Positions 1 through 7,328 of a DNA stretch of 64,000 nucleotides are shown in pieces. The position numbers and the translations under genes are program-made. The notes under the pieces were generated by a model that saw only the letters and a program-made list of their open reading frames with translations, did not search any database and was not told the origin of the DNA. The stretch covers positions 38,140-102,139 of the forward strand of contig CAMYNG010000004.1 in NCBI GenBank assembly GCA_947259765.1, read 5' to 3'. Positions within the stretch are counted from its first letter, which is position 1. The number at the start of each line of letters is the position of its first letter. Source of the stretch: an uncultured Ectothiorhodospiraceae bacterium. GTDB taxonomy: Bacteria; Pseudomonadota; Gammaproteobacteria; CAMYNG01.

Positions 1-1207
1 CAGTCCAGAAGCTAACCGAGATATTTTTCTTTAACAGGGAAATAAGTACGCGTATCGGGCCCAGGCTTTTCAGCTCGAATGCCAGGCTCACTGACCAGCT
101 TGCGTCGCCCGCTTCATTTTTTTCGCCACCACCTTCACGATGCAGGCGAAACTGAAACACATCAATTCCCTCTGCTGTGCGCAGCGGCAGTTCAAAGAAC
201 AGGCTGCTGCGTTGCGTTTCACCACCCCCGGCGGAACTCAGTTGCTGCGCGTGGATCCGGGCCAGTGAACCTTCAACCTGACGAAACAACTCCTGCAGGA
301 TGTCCATCGTCGATCGCAGGTTGGTCAGCGATGCTGTCATTTGCGGCTGTGGCGTGGGGCGGGTGATCGATGGCGTCATCATCATGGCCAGTAAAGCTGC
401 CGCTTTGCCTGCCGCGGGGGTTGCCGAAGCCGGTGCGGCCGCAGGCGTGCTCTTCGCCGGCGACGGTGGTAGCGGTAATGATTGGTTTAGCAGGTTTCGC
501 GTATCGACATTATCGCGTGTTCGGCCGGTAAGTTGGGTTGAACCGCCCGCGGGCAGGTTTTCCTGGCGCAGCAATGCGGCCAGGCGATTCAGCGCAACGC
601 GAACATCGCTGGAGAGTCGGCTGCTGTCTGCAGATGTGGTTTGCGCCAACTGTTGTTCTACGAACAGACCACTGTTGAGGATCGCCCGCTTAAGCGCTTC
701 CGGATCGCGCACCTCGCTGACGGCCGGCAACTGCGAGATAAAAGACTGGATCGCCTCGCGAACGGGAAGCGGCAAGGCCGAGGCAGTATTTTGTCCGGCC
801 GGTGTTTGGGTGTGGGCCAGATTGGCCAGCAGCGGCGCCAGGGAAAGCTGTTTGGGCAGGGCTACGCGCATGGCGTTGGCAATGATCTCGGCTGGTTGTG
901 GCGCGGGTGCGAGTAGCTTTAACGCCGGGCGGCCCTCGACCAATACAAGTTTCAGGTTCACGGTGTCGCCGGGTTGGAGTTTGGCTATCAACTGTTCGAT
1001 GGACGTTGGCGCACCTTTGCCCGTTGCGAGTGTATTCGTGGGCAGTGTCTTGACCAGGGTTTTGTCGATCTGCAGGAGTAGTGATTGCCCCTCCTGTTTA
1101 ACCATTACCGCGCTCAACAACTGGCCGTTTTGCCAGGGGAGGGCGCGTGCACTTACGGGCGGGCTGCCGGGTGGCAGCGGTGGTTGTCCGGGGCCGTTAA
1201 TTTCCAT
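1..1207 (-). CDS. fliK: FliK-type flagellar hook-length control protein (5' part)
   Basis: An uninterrupted minus-strand frame of about 402 codons starts at ATG 1207 (MEINGPGQPP) and leaves the window at base 1, so the ORF track misses it. It has a Pro/Ala/Gln-rich low-complexity middle (about residues 210-290). The segment nearest the edge (SLFFELPLRTAEG, then WSVSLAFELKSLGPIRVLIS) resembles the C-terminal hook-length domain (Flg_hook, PF02120) of FliK, the secreted ruler that switches the flagellar export gate from hook to filament subunits. No flagellar neighbour is visible, and a stand-alone FliK-like paralogue is possible. The plus-strand ORFs at 79-1214 are its shadows. Confidence 0.8.
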   Translation of the reverse strand, partial: MEINGPGQPPLPPGSPPVSARALPWQNGQLLSAVMVKQEGQSLLLQIDKTLVKTLPTNTLATGKGAPTSIEQLIAKLQPGDTVNLKLVLVEGRPALKLLAPAPQPAEIIANAMRVALPKQLSLAPLLANLAHTQTPAGQNTASALPLPVREAIQSFISQLPAVSEVRDPEALKRAILNSGLFVEQQLAQTTSADSSRLSSDVRVALNRLAALLRQENLPAGGSTQLTGRTRDNVDTRNLLNQSLPLPPSPAKSTPAAAPASATPAAGKAAALLAMMMTPSITRPTPQPQMTASLTNLRSTMDILQELFRQVEGSLARIHAQQLSSAGGGETQRSSLFFELPLRTAEGIDVFQFRLHREGGGEKNEAGDASWSVSLAFELKSLGPIRVLISLLKKNISVSFWT

Positions 1208-1358
1208 CAGGTGACTCGCTGGTGCGTTATAGCATCTACACACCCACGCTATTAATATGGTTCATTAACGCAGTGGGCGAACCGAATATATTGCCTATTC
1301 TTGTAAGAGTATAAACAAGACTGCCGATAGGGGTGGTAAGGAATCTGCAGGGGCCGTA

Positions 1359-2225
1359 ATGACAAAAAGCCACATTTGGTACATCCGGCGCGGCGATGCC
1401 GTAAAAGGGCCGTTTCCGGCGGGTCAGATCTCCCAGTACCTGGTGCTCGGGCGCGTTTTTCCCACCGATGAAGTTTCGCATGACAAGGAAAAGTGGATAC
1501 CGTTGCGCAGTGTGCCGGAATTGATCCCGGACGTACTGCGCGCTCAACCAGAGGATGGAAACGCGGACGAACGCCTGCGCGCCGCACGGCGTTGGGCGGA
1601 TGAGCGCCGTACGACAGAGCAGCCCGGCTTTGAGGGCTCAGAGCGCCGCAATCCCTCGGCCGGAGATCATCCACGAGTGAGTGATGGCTTGGATAAAGTC
1701 TCGGCGGGCCGGCGCCGCTCTAAACGTTGGGCCCAACTGCTGGCGGTGCTGGCAATTATCGCCGGCGTGGTGTATCTCGGCTTTAACCTGCCGACCTCGA
1801 ATCTCGTCAGCGTTGCGCAATGTGATGCCAATGCAGCTCCAGGCGTGAATTGGAGCAACTGTCGCCTGTCTGGCGTACAAGTGCTCAAAACCGACATGCA
1901 CGGCGCACTTCTTAACAGCACGTTTCTTAATGGTGCACGTTTGACGGGTTCCAATCTAACCGAAGCAGACCTGTCTTATGCCGACCTCAGTAACGGCAGT
2001 CTGGCCTTTGTCGACTTTACGCGCGCTAAACTGACCGGCACCAGCCTGCGATCAACCGATCTCAGCCAGGCTGATTTCACCGACGCGGATCTGTCTTATG
2101 CAGATCTGTCCAAGGCAAAATTAACCGGCGCACAGTTCAAGGGTGCTCGACTTGATAATACGGTGTGGAAAGATGGAACAATTTGTAGACAGGGATCCGT
2201 GGGGCGTTGTTTGCGCCAAAAATGA
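1359..2225 (+). CDS. GYF_2-domain membrane protein with pentapeptide repeats
   Basis: The product has three parts. Residues 1-60 resemble the GYF_2 peptide-binding domain (IWYIRRGDAVKGPFPAGQIS, then KWIPL). A single membrane span lies near residues 128-147 (LLAVLAIIAGVVYLGF). The C-terminal ~130 residues are A(D/N)LS-type pentapeptide repeats (ADLSYADLSNGSL, ADFTDADLSYADL) that should form a right-handed quadrilateral beta-helix. GYF-like domains suggest a cytoplasmic N-terminus; the repeats would then be periplasmic or surface-facing. A Cys pair (CDANA..NC) lies just after the membrane segment. Function unknown. It starts 150 bp from the divergent fliK-type gene and ends just before the accessory stretch. 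Confidence 0.75.
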   Translation: MTKSHIWYIRRGDAVKGPFPAGQISQYLVLGRVFPTDEVSHDKEKWIPLRSVPELIPDVLRAQPEDGNADERLRAARRWADERRTTEQPGFEGSERRNPSAGDHPRVSDGLDKVSAGRRRSKRWAQLLAVLAIIAGVVYLGFNLPTSNLVSVAQCDANAAPGVNWSNCRLSGVQVLKTDMHGALLNSTFLNGARLTGSNLTEADLSYADLSNGSLAFVDFTRAKLTGTSLRSTDLSQADFTDADLSYADLSKAKLTGAQFKGARLDNTVWKDGTICRQGSVGRCLRQK

Positions 2226-2293
2226 GCAGGTTTTCCTGATTTATACAGCGGGTCGTATAAAAAGGTAAATTACGGCCGTCCGTCTAAGTAACT

Positions 2294-2300
2294 GTTAAAT
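2294..2300 (+). other. GTTRRRY integron core-like heptamer, left edge of cassette stretch
   Basis: GTTAAAT matches the GTTRRRY core cleaved by integron integrases. It sits just before the first small AT-rich gene, at the change from normal to AT-rich sequence. No partner RYYYAAC box or attI-like sequence is recognisable on its left, so this may be a secondary insertion site or chance. Confidence 0.35.
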
Positions 2301-2304
2301 ACAT

Positions 2305-2640
2305 ATGAATAACAAAGTAAAAGAACGAGAATATAGACAATTTCTAGCTCTAAAGTGGCTTGGTGTTGTTGTATATCCATTCTGGTTGGCATACGGCGTA
2401 TGGTCTGGTAATTATGATGCACCAATTATAGTTGGGTTTATAACAGGATGGGCTGTCTGGTATATAAAATATGTAAAATCAAAAGTAGAACAGCAATATA
2501 CAAATACTGAAATACCGATTGATTGGTATAGCATGCCTGTAGATAAATTTATAAATGTACCTGTACTTATTGTTTCGTTAGGCGGAATAACGCTTACCTG
2601 TCTTTTAGTGTTAATAGCAATAAAAGTATTTAACAATTAA
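2305..2640 (+). CDS. Small cassette-borne membrane protein, unknown function
   Basis: A 111-residue protein with three hydrophobic stretches: residues 14-29 (LGVVVYPFWLAYGVW), 39-51 and 86-107 (VPVLIVSLGGITLTCLLVLIA). No catalytic motif is visible. The DNA is much more AT-rich than the neighbouring core genes (many ATA, TTA and AAA codons). The stop codon lies inside a clear attC site (2629-2686), as is usual for integron gene cassettes, and the start follows a GTTRRRY core. I do not recognise the family; a mobile-cassette origin is well supported, the function is not. Confidence 0.65.
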   Translation: MNNKVKEREYRQFLALKWLGVVVYPFWLAYGVWSGNYDAPIIVGFITGWAVWYIKYVKSKVEQQYTNTEIPIDWYSMPVDKFINVPVLIVSLGGITLTCLLVLIAIKVFNN

Positions 2641-2686
2641 ATCAAGCCGACGCAAAAAACGGCGCGGCTTATTAAAAACGTTATAT
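2629..2686 (+). repeat. Integron attC site 1
   Basis: The site reads TTTAACAATT, then TCAAGCCGACGC, a short loop, GCGCGGCTTA, and finally the core CGTTATAT. The inner arms AAGCCG-CGC and GCG-CGGCTT pair, and the outer boxes TTTAAC and GTTATAT are complementary with the usual mismatches. Spacing and arm sequence closely match the attC (59-base element) of aadA cassettes as I remember it. Length is about 58 bp. It closes the cassette carrying the gene at 2305-2640. Confidence 0.75.
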
Positions 2687-2696
2687 TTATTAATTT

Positions 2697-3008
2697 ATGC
2701 CTTGTCCAAAATGTAAAATGAAAATGGGTTGGGGACCTGTAGTAGCAAATACAGGACTAGCTAAACCTTGGTACAAACCATGGAGGAGCCAATTAAAATG
2801 CGCTCATTGTGGTGCTTTGGTTAAAACTAGAGGTAAACATGATCAAGTGCAGCTGTTTTTATTTGTAATTGCAGTGTTATCGATAAGCTCTTACCTATCA
2901 CCTGGCTGCACAAACAATTGTTCAATTATAGCCATTGTTGTTGGTGTTCTTGCAGGAATACTATTATTAGTAAATGCAGTATCTAAGAAATATGAGATTA
3001 TTGAATAA
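2697..3008 (+). CDS. Zinc-ribbon membrane protein, cassette-borne
   Basis: A 103-residue protein starting MPCPKCKMKMGWG. Two Cys pairs (CPKC at residues 3-6 and CAHC near 36-39) form an N-terminal zinc ribbon. Two hydrophobic segments follow (FLFVIAVLSISSYL, about 52-65, and IIAIVVGVLAGILLLVNAV, about 77-95). It begins 10 bp after attC site 1 and ends just before attC site 2, so it is one integron cassette. The codon use is AT-rich. Similar short zinc-ribbon membrane proteins are widespread and uncharacterised; function unknown. Confidence 0.65.
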   Translation: MPCPKCKMKMGWGPVVANTGLAKPWYKPWRSQLKCAHCGALVKTRGKHDQVQLFLFVIAVLSISSYLSPGCTNNCSIIAIVVGVLAGILLLVNAVSKKYEIIE

Positions 3009-3089
3009 ATGTAACAAGTCATTCGTGATTGGACCGCTAACCCGCCACTTTGCGTCGGCTTTAGCGGCCACACAATTCTGTCGTTATGC
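3009..3089 (+). repeat. Integron attC site 2
   Basis: About 81 bp directly after the preceding stop codon. The left arm (TAACAAGTCATTC, then GTGATTGGACCGCTAA) is imperfectly complementary to the right arm (TTTAGCGGCCACACAATTC, then GTCGTTATGC), leaving a few extrahelical bases as attC folds do. The right core is GTTATGC at 3083-3089. The left box deviates from RYYYAAC in one position. Confidence 0.6.
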
Positions 3090-3104
3090 CTTAAAGAGTA
3101 AAAC

Positions 3105-3387
3105 ATGCCATATCGAGAATTAAACATTAATCCAAATACACCGCCAAATGTGAAAAAATTGATAAGGCGTTTGGAAGATCATTGTTTGAAAGATGTACAT
3201 TGCCTGCTGAGATTGCCAATCCCTAATTATCGATTAACGGCGGGATGTAATTTTTCAATAGCTCAGGTGCTCTTGGCATTTGTCGTTATGTTACCTAGTC
3301 AAGATAATTAAAATATCAGTCGAAGATCTAAAAAAGGAAGCAACTGTAAAACCACCTATTGATTCTTGGAAGGTGAGTCGCGGATAG
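3105..3387 (+). pseudogene. Frameshifted cassette gene, unknown function
   Basis: The first frame (3105-3311) encodes MPYRELNINPNTPPNVKKLI... and stops after VVMLPSQDN. The next frame stays open from about 3275 and encodes the charged tail VKIIKISVEDLKKEATVKPP, ending at TAG 3385-3387. The composition of the two parts suits one protein of about 90 residues broken by a single-base shift near 3280-3300. The gene follows attC site 2, so it is a decayed cassette. The next 277 bp (3388-3664) contain no convincing gene and no clear third attC. Confidence 0.5.
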
Positions 3388-3664
3388 CATGGCAAAGGAT
3401 GCTTTTTTGCGCCGGACGGTCGTACAACACGTCGGTTATTGTATGCGAATGCTTTTGGGAGATATGGCTGGATTTAAATCGTCCGTAAATCGGAATGATC
3501 AGCGCTGGGGCCCAATCACTTGCGTTGGTGTAAAGCAGCATTTCAGGGCTGACGATACATCGAGCTGTCCGGATTAGTGAATCGTTTGACGTTTCGCGCA
3601 GGCTGTTGATGCCGATAGTTGAATTTTTTCAATTGAATTTCAGAAAGTAAGGAATTGAGAGCTA

Positions 3665-4042
3665 ATGGTTAAAGTAACCTCAATCGAAAAAGGTATACTT
3701 TGTTCTGAATGGCCTGCTCACGCCATTGTTTCAAAAGCGTCCATAGAGGAAGAAACCTCAAAACGGCAAGCCCTGACAAATGAGCCACACGGACTGCTTG
3801 TGAAATTGCATGGAATAAAAGGTATAACTGATGACGCTTGGAAAATCATCTCAGGAAAAAACGTTCAGTCAATAACATCAGCGCTTGCGATTCTCTATGA
3901 TCGTAAATCAGGGTTTTATGAGCATAGTAAAATCATGGTAGACCTCAGATTTCTGCATGATTTCGCTGTAGTGTATCCCGTGAAGTTTTTTGAAGATGAA
4001 GGCTCTGCGCTCGCATGGCTGCGGGCTTTTAAAAAGAAGTAA
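3665..4042 (+). CDS. Small STAS/SpoIIAA-like cytoplasmic protein
   Basis: A 125-residue soluble protein with no signal or membrane segment. The alternating pattern HGLLVKLHGIKGITDDAWKI, ITSALAILYDR and FAVVYPVKFFEDEGSALAWL resembles the beta-alpha layout and the closing (E)xxALxWL helix of SpoIIAA/STAS-type proteins common in integron cassettes. The similarity is to fold and ending only; no phosphorylatable Ser motif can be assigned. A GTTAGGC core lies 10 bp after its stop. Regulatory or protein-binding role by inference only. Confidence 0.55.
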   Translation: MVKVTSIEKGILCSEWPAHAIVSKASIEEETSKRQALTNEPHGLLVKLHGIKGITDDAWKIISGKNVQSITSALAILYDRKSGFYEHSKIMVDLRFLHDFAVVYPVKFFEDEGSALAWLRAFKKK

Positions 4043-4051
4043 AAATCAACC

Positions 4052-4058
4052 GTTAGGC
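4052..4058 (+). other. GTTAGGC integron core-like heptamer
   Basis: GTTAGGC is the most frequent attC right-hand core, and here it sits between two co-oriented accessory genes, 11 bp before the LysE-type start codon. I could not find a complementary left box at normal attC distance, so the site may be a remnant or a chance match. Confidence 0.3.
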
Positions 4059-4068
4059 TAATGAAAAG

Positions 4069-4689
4069 ATGAGCATTGTTGATACAATTTCACTTTTCGG
4101 AATCATGTTTGTACTTGCGGCAATACCGAGTACAAGCGTAGCACTCGTTGTAACCCGCTCAGCTACATTGGGTGTAGGTAATGGTATTGCTGTTGCCGCT
4201 GGTATTGTTTTAGGCGATTTGATTTTTATCATGCTGGCCATTTTTGGTCTTTCCGTAGTGGCAGAAACTATGGGTAACCTGTTTATGGTTATAAAGTACT
4301 TAGGTGCTCTATATCTGCTTTGGCTTGGGTTCTCATTATTATCGACACAAAACAAATCCACAATTACGGTGAATAAAGTCGGAGAAAAGGGCAGTCTTGT
4401 GGCCAGCTTCCTTGCGGGGTTTTTTCTTACTTTGGGCGATGTTAAAGCTATCGTTTTCTACGTCAGCTTATTTCCAATTTTTATTGATTTGTCAAAACTT
4501 CAAGTAACGGAAATTCTGGTTGTCTTATTTGTAACGGTGGTTGGTGTTGGCGGCGTAAAAATTTTCTATGCCCTATCAGCAACAAAGGTTGTATCTATCG
4601 CAAGGGCGCTTAAGTTTGAGCATGTCACTCGAAAAACAGCAGGCGGGTTTATGGTTGGAGCTGGCACTTACCTAATTGTAAAAGCCTAG
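4069..4689 (+). CDS. LysE/RhtB-family amino-acid exporter
   Basis: A 206-residue membrane protein with about six hydrophobic segments. The N-terminal half (FGIMFVLAAIPSTSVALVVT, then GVGNGIAVAAGIVLGDL) has the P-S-x(3)-L and G-x(3)-GxxxGD signature of LysE/RhtB translocators, which export amino acids such as lysine, threonine or homoserine by proton exchange. The central WLGFSLL after YLGALYLL is also typical. Length matches the family. It lies in the AT-rich accessory stretch after a GTTAGGC core, suggesting horizontal origin. Substrate not predictable. Confidence 0.8.
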   Translation: MSIVDTISLFGIMFVLAAIPSTSVALVVTRSATLGVGNGIAVAAGIVLGDLIFIMLAIFGLSVVAETMGNLFMVIKYLGALYLLWLGFSLLSTQNKSTITVNKVGEKGSLVASFLAGFFLTLGDVKAIVFYVSLFPIFIDLSKLQVTEILVVLFVTVVGVGGVKIFYALSATKVVSIARALKFEHVTRKTAGGFMVGAGTYLIVKA

Positions 4690-4791
4690 CAATTGCTAGT
4701 GCTCGGGTAGCAAAAAGTTCCGCTCGTTCCTCGCTTTACATTTTCCTGCCAGTAATGCGTGGTGTTCGACGCATTTATATGGAGAGACAGT

Positions 4792-5025
4792 GTGGAAAAA
4801 GAACCTCTAAGTATTAATGACAAGGGCTCTTACCTCCTTGTTGAGTTCTTCGGAAAGTTCAGTGTGAAGGCAGGTAAACAATGTATTGACAGAATGGCTG
4901 AAGCCTACGATAAACACCGTCGTTCAAGAGTCCTGTTGGATTGCAAAAATATGACTGGAAATCTGCCGTTTTTTGAAAGGTTCCAAGTCGCGGAGTATGG
5001 TTCCACGAAGCAGAGCTTTGGCTGA
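4792..5025 (+). pseudogene. Truncated STAS/SEC14-like protein
   Basis: The start GTG 4792 has a good ribosome site (GGAGAGA, 4781-4787), better than the track start at 4759. The protein (MEKEPLSINDKGSYLLVEF..., then RVLLDCKNMTG and FERFQVAEYG) matches the N-terminal half of small STAS-like proteins normally about 130 residues long, but stops after 77, straight after the EYG motif. The missing half contains the second beta-alpha unit and the usual terminal WL helix. The next 90 bp are unrelated and GC-richer, so this looks like a deletion or recombination junction near 5015. Confidence 0.5.
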
Positions 5026-5113
5026 CCAGATCGTCGCCCGACAAACCGGATGCCGGGAAGGCCAGTAGCCGCGCCTGATTCGCAGCGTAAGATTTCTGGA
5101 AGGATTAGGACAT

Positions 5114-5506
5114 ATGGATTGGACTTATTGGACAAAGCTAGCTCATACGTTGATATTCTTTTTCGCGTCGGCCTGCGTCATGTACGTCGTATATTGCGGC
5201 GTCGCGGGCAAGATCAATAACTATCTATGGGCAGCACTTGGGGTCGTGTTTATTGTCGTTCTCATTTATGCTGCCAATGGTTTTGAGTGCCCGTTGACGA
5301 CCTTGGTTCACCGGCTGGCCGGTCGGCGTGACGTTCCTGACATCTTTTTTCCAGATTGGTTGGCAAGAAATATCATGCCCGCTTCCACCGTCATCTACGT
5401 TGTTGGTGCTGTGCTTGTTGCTCGACACATGTGTCAAGCGAGAAAATCTGACAAGCTTTTCCAGACGACGTTGAACATCCCCGGTTTTAGTGGACAAAAA
5501 GTCTAA
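5114..5506 (+). CDS. Small multi-spanning membrane protein, unknown
   Basis: A 130-residue protein with three hydrophobic segments: residues 11-29 (HTLIFFFASACVMYVVYCG), 36-53 (LWAALGVVFIVVLIYAAN) and 89-105. Between the second and third is FECPLTTLVHRLAG, faintly reminiscent of the CPLTPLE motif in DUF2784 membrane proteins; that link is weak. A start at ATG 5114 follows AGGATTAGGA. It sits behind the truncated STAS gene. No function can be given. Confidence 0.55.
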   Translation: MDWTYWTKLAHTLIFFFASACVMYVVYCGVAGKINNYLWAALGVVFIVVLIYAANGFECPLTTLVHRLAGRRDVPDIFFPDWLARNIMPASTVIYVVGAVLVARHMCQARKSDKLFQTTLNIPGFSGQKV

Positions 5507-5524
5507 CTGAAACGGAGAAGGAAA

Positions 5525-5611
5525 ATGCCAAGATACAATCAACACAAGAAGACGCACCGCTATAGTAGCGAATCAAAAGCTATAGCAGCTCAAAAGAGCC
5601 CCAAAATTTAA
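5525..5611 (+). CDS. 28-codon ORF, possible transposase N-terminal remnant
   Basis: The ORF (MPRYNQHKKTHRYSSESKAI...) follows an AACGGAGAAGGAAA ribosome site, 18 bp after the previous stop. The RYSSExKAxA string recalls the N-terminus of IS3-family OrfA (RYSxEFKxxAV), but the reading frame closes at once and the following 100 bp show no transposase. It may be a truncated insertion-sequence remnant or a chance ORF. Confidence 0.25.
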   Translation: MPRYNQHKKTHRYSSESKAIAAQKSPKI

Positions 5612-5715
5612 TTTTACTTATTTATTCCAGATTATCGAAGTCAACTACTGAGACTACCAGCTGGGATATACACGGAAATTTCGGACCTAATTGTTTAGTT
5701 GCTCAGGATAAGCTA

Positions 5716-6342
5716 ATGGGCTCATGTTGTGATGATAACTGTGTGGTAGAGGCGCTACGCGGTAGGCAGCGCGCTACTCTTATAAAGGTATTGTGGATCA
5801 ATGCGATTATGTTTGTTGCCATAGCTACAGCGGCATTTTATGGTAAGTCCACCGCTTTGCTATCTGACAGCTTGGACAATCTGGGTGATGCGCTGACTTA
5901 TGGGTTAAGCTTATTCGCTGTGTCTCAAGGGCCGGCTACAAAAGCTCGGATTGCTTTGTTTAAAGGCGGTTTAATTTTCTTGGCCGGCTGCTTTGTTGTC
6001 GCTCAGGTGGTTTATAGGCTTGTTAACCCAGTGCTACCTTCGTATGAGGTGATGAGCGTCTTTAGCCTTGCTGGCCTGGTAGCAAACGGGCTGTGTTTAT
6101 TTCTGCTTTGGCGCCATCGGCATGAAGATATCAATATGAGTTCGGTCTTTGAGTGTTCGCGAAATGATATTGCTGCTAATTTGTCCGTTATCGTAGCGGC
6201 CATCGGTGTTTGGGCATTTGACTCTGGTTTGCCAGACATAGTCGTTGCAACGCTCTTGGCAGCGCTGCTTTTAAACTCATCTGCTCGAGTAATTAGAGGG
6301 GCATTGACAGAACTTTCGAATTCCAGGAATCAAAATAATTAG
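5716..6342 (+). CDS. Short CDF-family cation efflux protein
   Basis: A 208-residue membrane protein of the cation diffusion facilitator type, which exchanges divalent metals for protons. It starts with a Cys cluster (MGSCCDDNC). Family signatures are LLSDSLDNLGDALTYGLSL in TM2 and SRNDIAANLSVIVAAIG in TM5, each with the Asp used for metal binding, although the usual His of each site is Ser/Asn or absent. It ends right after TM6 and lacks the C-terminal cytoplasmic metal-sensing domain. The next gene starts at the base after its stop codon, so the two are co-transcribed. Metal specificity unknown. Confidence 0.75.
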   Translation: MGSCCDDNCVVEALRGRQRATLIKVLWINAIMFVAIATAAFYGKSTALLSDSLDNLGDALTYGLSLFAVSQGPATKARIALFKGGLIFLAGCFVVAQVVYRLVNPVLPSYEVMSVFSLAGLVANGLCLFLLWRHRHEDINMSSVFECSRNDIAANLSVIVAAIGVWAFDSGLPDIVVATLLAALLLNSSARVIRGALTELSNSRNQNN

Positions 6343-6795
6343 ATGGAATACCATCTCGCTCAAGTAAATACTGCCAGAATGCATGCGGATCTCGACGATC
6401 CTTTAATGTCGGGTTTTGTCCAAAGGCTGGATGAAATAAACACATTAGCTGACTGCAGTAAGGGTTTTGTGTGGCGTTTCCAGACTGAGGAAGGTGACGC
6501 CACCTATCTGCGGCCGTTCGATGACCAGCAGATACTGTTTAATATGTCGGTCTGGGAGACATTTGATGACCTAAGAAACTATGTCTATGCCTCCAAACAT
6601 GTCGAGCTACTGAAATCCAAGGCGAGCTGGTTTACAAAACTCAGCGAGGCGCACCTTGCACTCTGGTGGGTTAAGAAAGGGCACCTACCTACGGTCGATG
6701 AGGCGCTTGAAAAGCTCCATTCCCTAGAAGCAAATGGTCCGTCCTCTGGTGTTTTTACGTTTGCGAAGCCTTACCCAATGCCAAAAACCACCTAA
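6343..6795 (+). CDS. DUF3291-family protein
   Basis: A 150-residue soluble protein (MEYHLAQVNTARMH..., RLDEINTLADCSKGFVWRFQ, NMSVWETFDDLRNYVY, LWWVKKGHLPTVDEALEKL). These segments match DUF3291, a dimeric alpha-beta barrel-like family related to antibiotic-monooxygenase folds and often carried on mobile DNA. No catalytic residue is established for the family. Its ATG follows the CDF gene's stop directly. An ACCTAAC heptamer, an attC left-box lookalike, overlaps the stop codon, but no right half follows. Confidence 0.75.
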   Translation: MEYHLAQVNTARMHADLDDPLMSGFVQRLDEINTLADCSKGFVWRFQTEEGDATYLRPFDDQQILFNMSVWETFDDLRNYVYASKHVELLKSKASWFTKLSEAHLALWWVKKGHLPTVDEALEKLHSLEANGPSSGVFTFAKPYPMPKTT

Positions 6796-6866
6796 CTTGA
6801 ACATTTGGAATAACGGGTTCTCCGGCCTGCTCCGTTGTGGCCGGGAAAATTACGCGAGGAGAGTTT

Positions 6867-7328
6867 GTGAAAACATTCTGGGATGAAGAGTCACATCTTT
6901 CCGATTTCATAACCCTGAATAATTGCTGGATCGAAAAGTATTTTAAGCTGGAAGATAACGATAGGGAGTTAACCAAGGACCCGACAATGATCCTCCGCAA
7001 GGGAGGTCATGTTTTAACCGTCACCAGGGAAAACAAGGTTGTTGGGGTATGTGCGCTCTTTCGTGAGAGTGACGAAGTTTACGAGCTGGCCAGAATGGCT
7101 GTAGCGGAAACTGAGCAAGGCAGTGGAATTGGTAGGCTCTTACTACAAGAAGTCATTAGGTTCGCAAAAGAGGAGGGCGCAAAGAAGCTATTTCTCATCA
7201 GCAATACAAAATTGGTAGCAGCAGTAAATTTATATAAACATTTTGATTTTAAAGTCGTGTCTGAAGGTCAGCATCCGACGTATAGGCGAGGAAACATCGT
7301 CATGGAAAAGTTCCTGGATGTTTGCTGA
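6867..7328 (+). CDS. GNAT-family N-acetyltransferase
   Basis: I prefer GTG 6867, five bases behind AGGAG (6857-6861), to the track's GTG 6837, which has no ribosome site; this gives 153 residues. The acetyl-CoA pyrophosphate loop is EQGSGIGRLLLQEVI (Q/RxxGxG/A), preceded by the strand ELARMAVA and followed by KKLFLISNTKLVAAVNLYKHFDF, the usual motif-B helix and beta-bulge region. Substrate unknown. The next gene overlaps its end by 11 bp, indicating translational coupling. Confidence 0.8.
   Translation: MKTFWDEESHLSDFITLNNCWIEKYFKLEDNDRELTKDPTMILRKGGHVLTVTRENKVVGVCALFRESDEVYELARMAVAETEQGSGIGRLLLQEVIRFAKEEGAKKLFLISNTKLVAAVNLYKHFDFKVVSEGQHPTYRRGNIVMEKFLDVC

Noticed and set aside
79-1214. Plus-strand ORFs of 95, 304 and 91 residues
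   Set aside because: They are shadows of the open minus-strand fliK-type frame, which gives a recognisable Flg_hook C-terminus.
3356-3577. Opposed ORFs of 61 and 62 residues after the frameshifted cassette gene
   Set aside because: No motif, no ribosome site and no clear attC partner; neither strand gives a convincing protein.
4686-4760. attC site after the LysE-type gene (GCCTAGC...)
   Set aside because: The arms pair poorly and no right-hand core is present; at most a heavily decayed site.
6789-6866. Third attC site starting at ACCTAAC after the DUF3291 gene
   Set aside because: The left box fits, but no GTTRRRY box or paired arms follow at attC distance.
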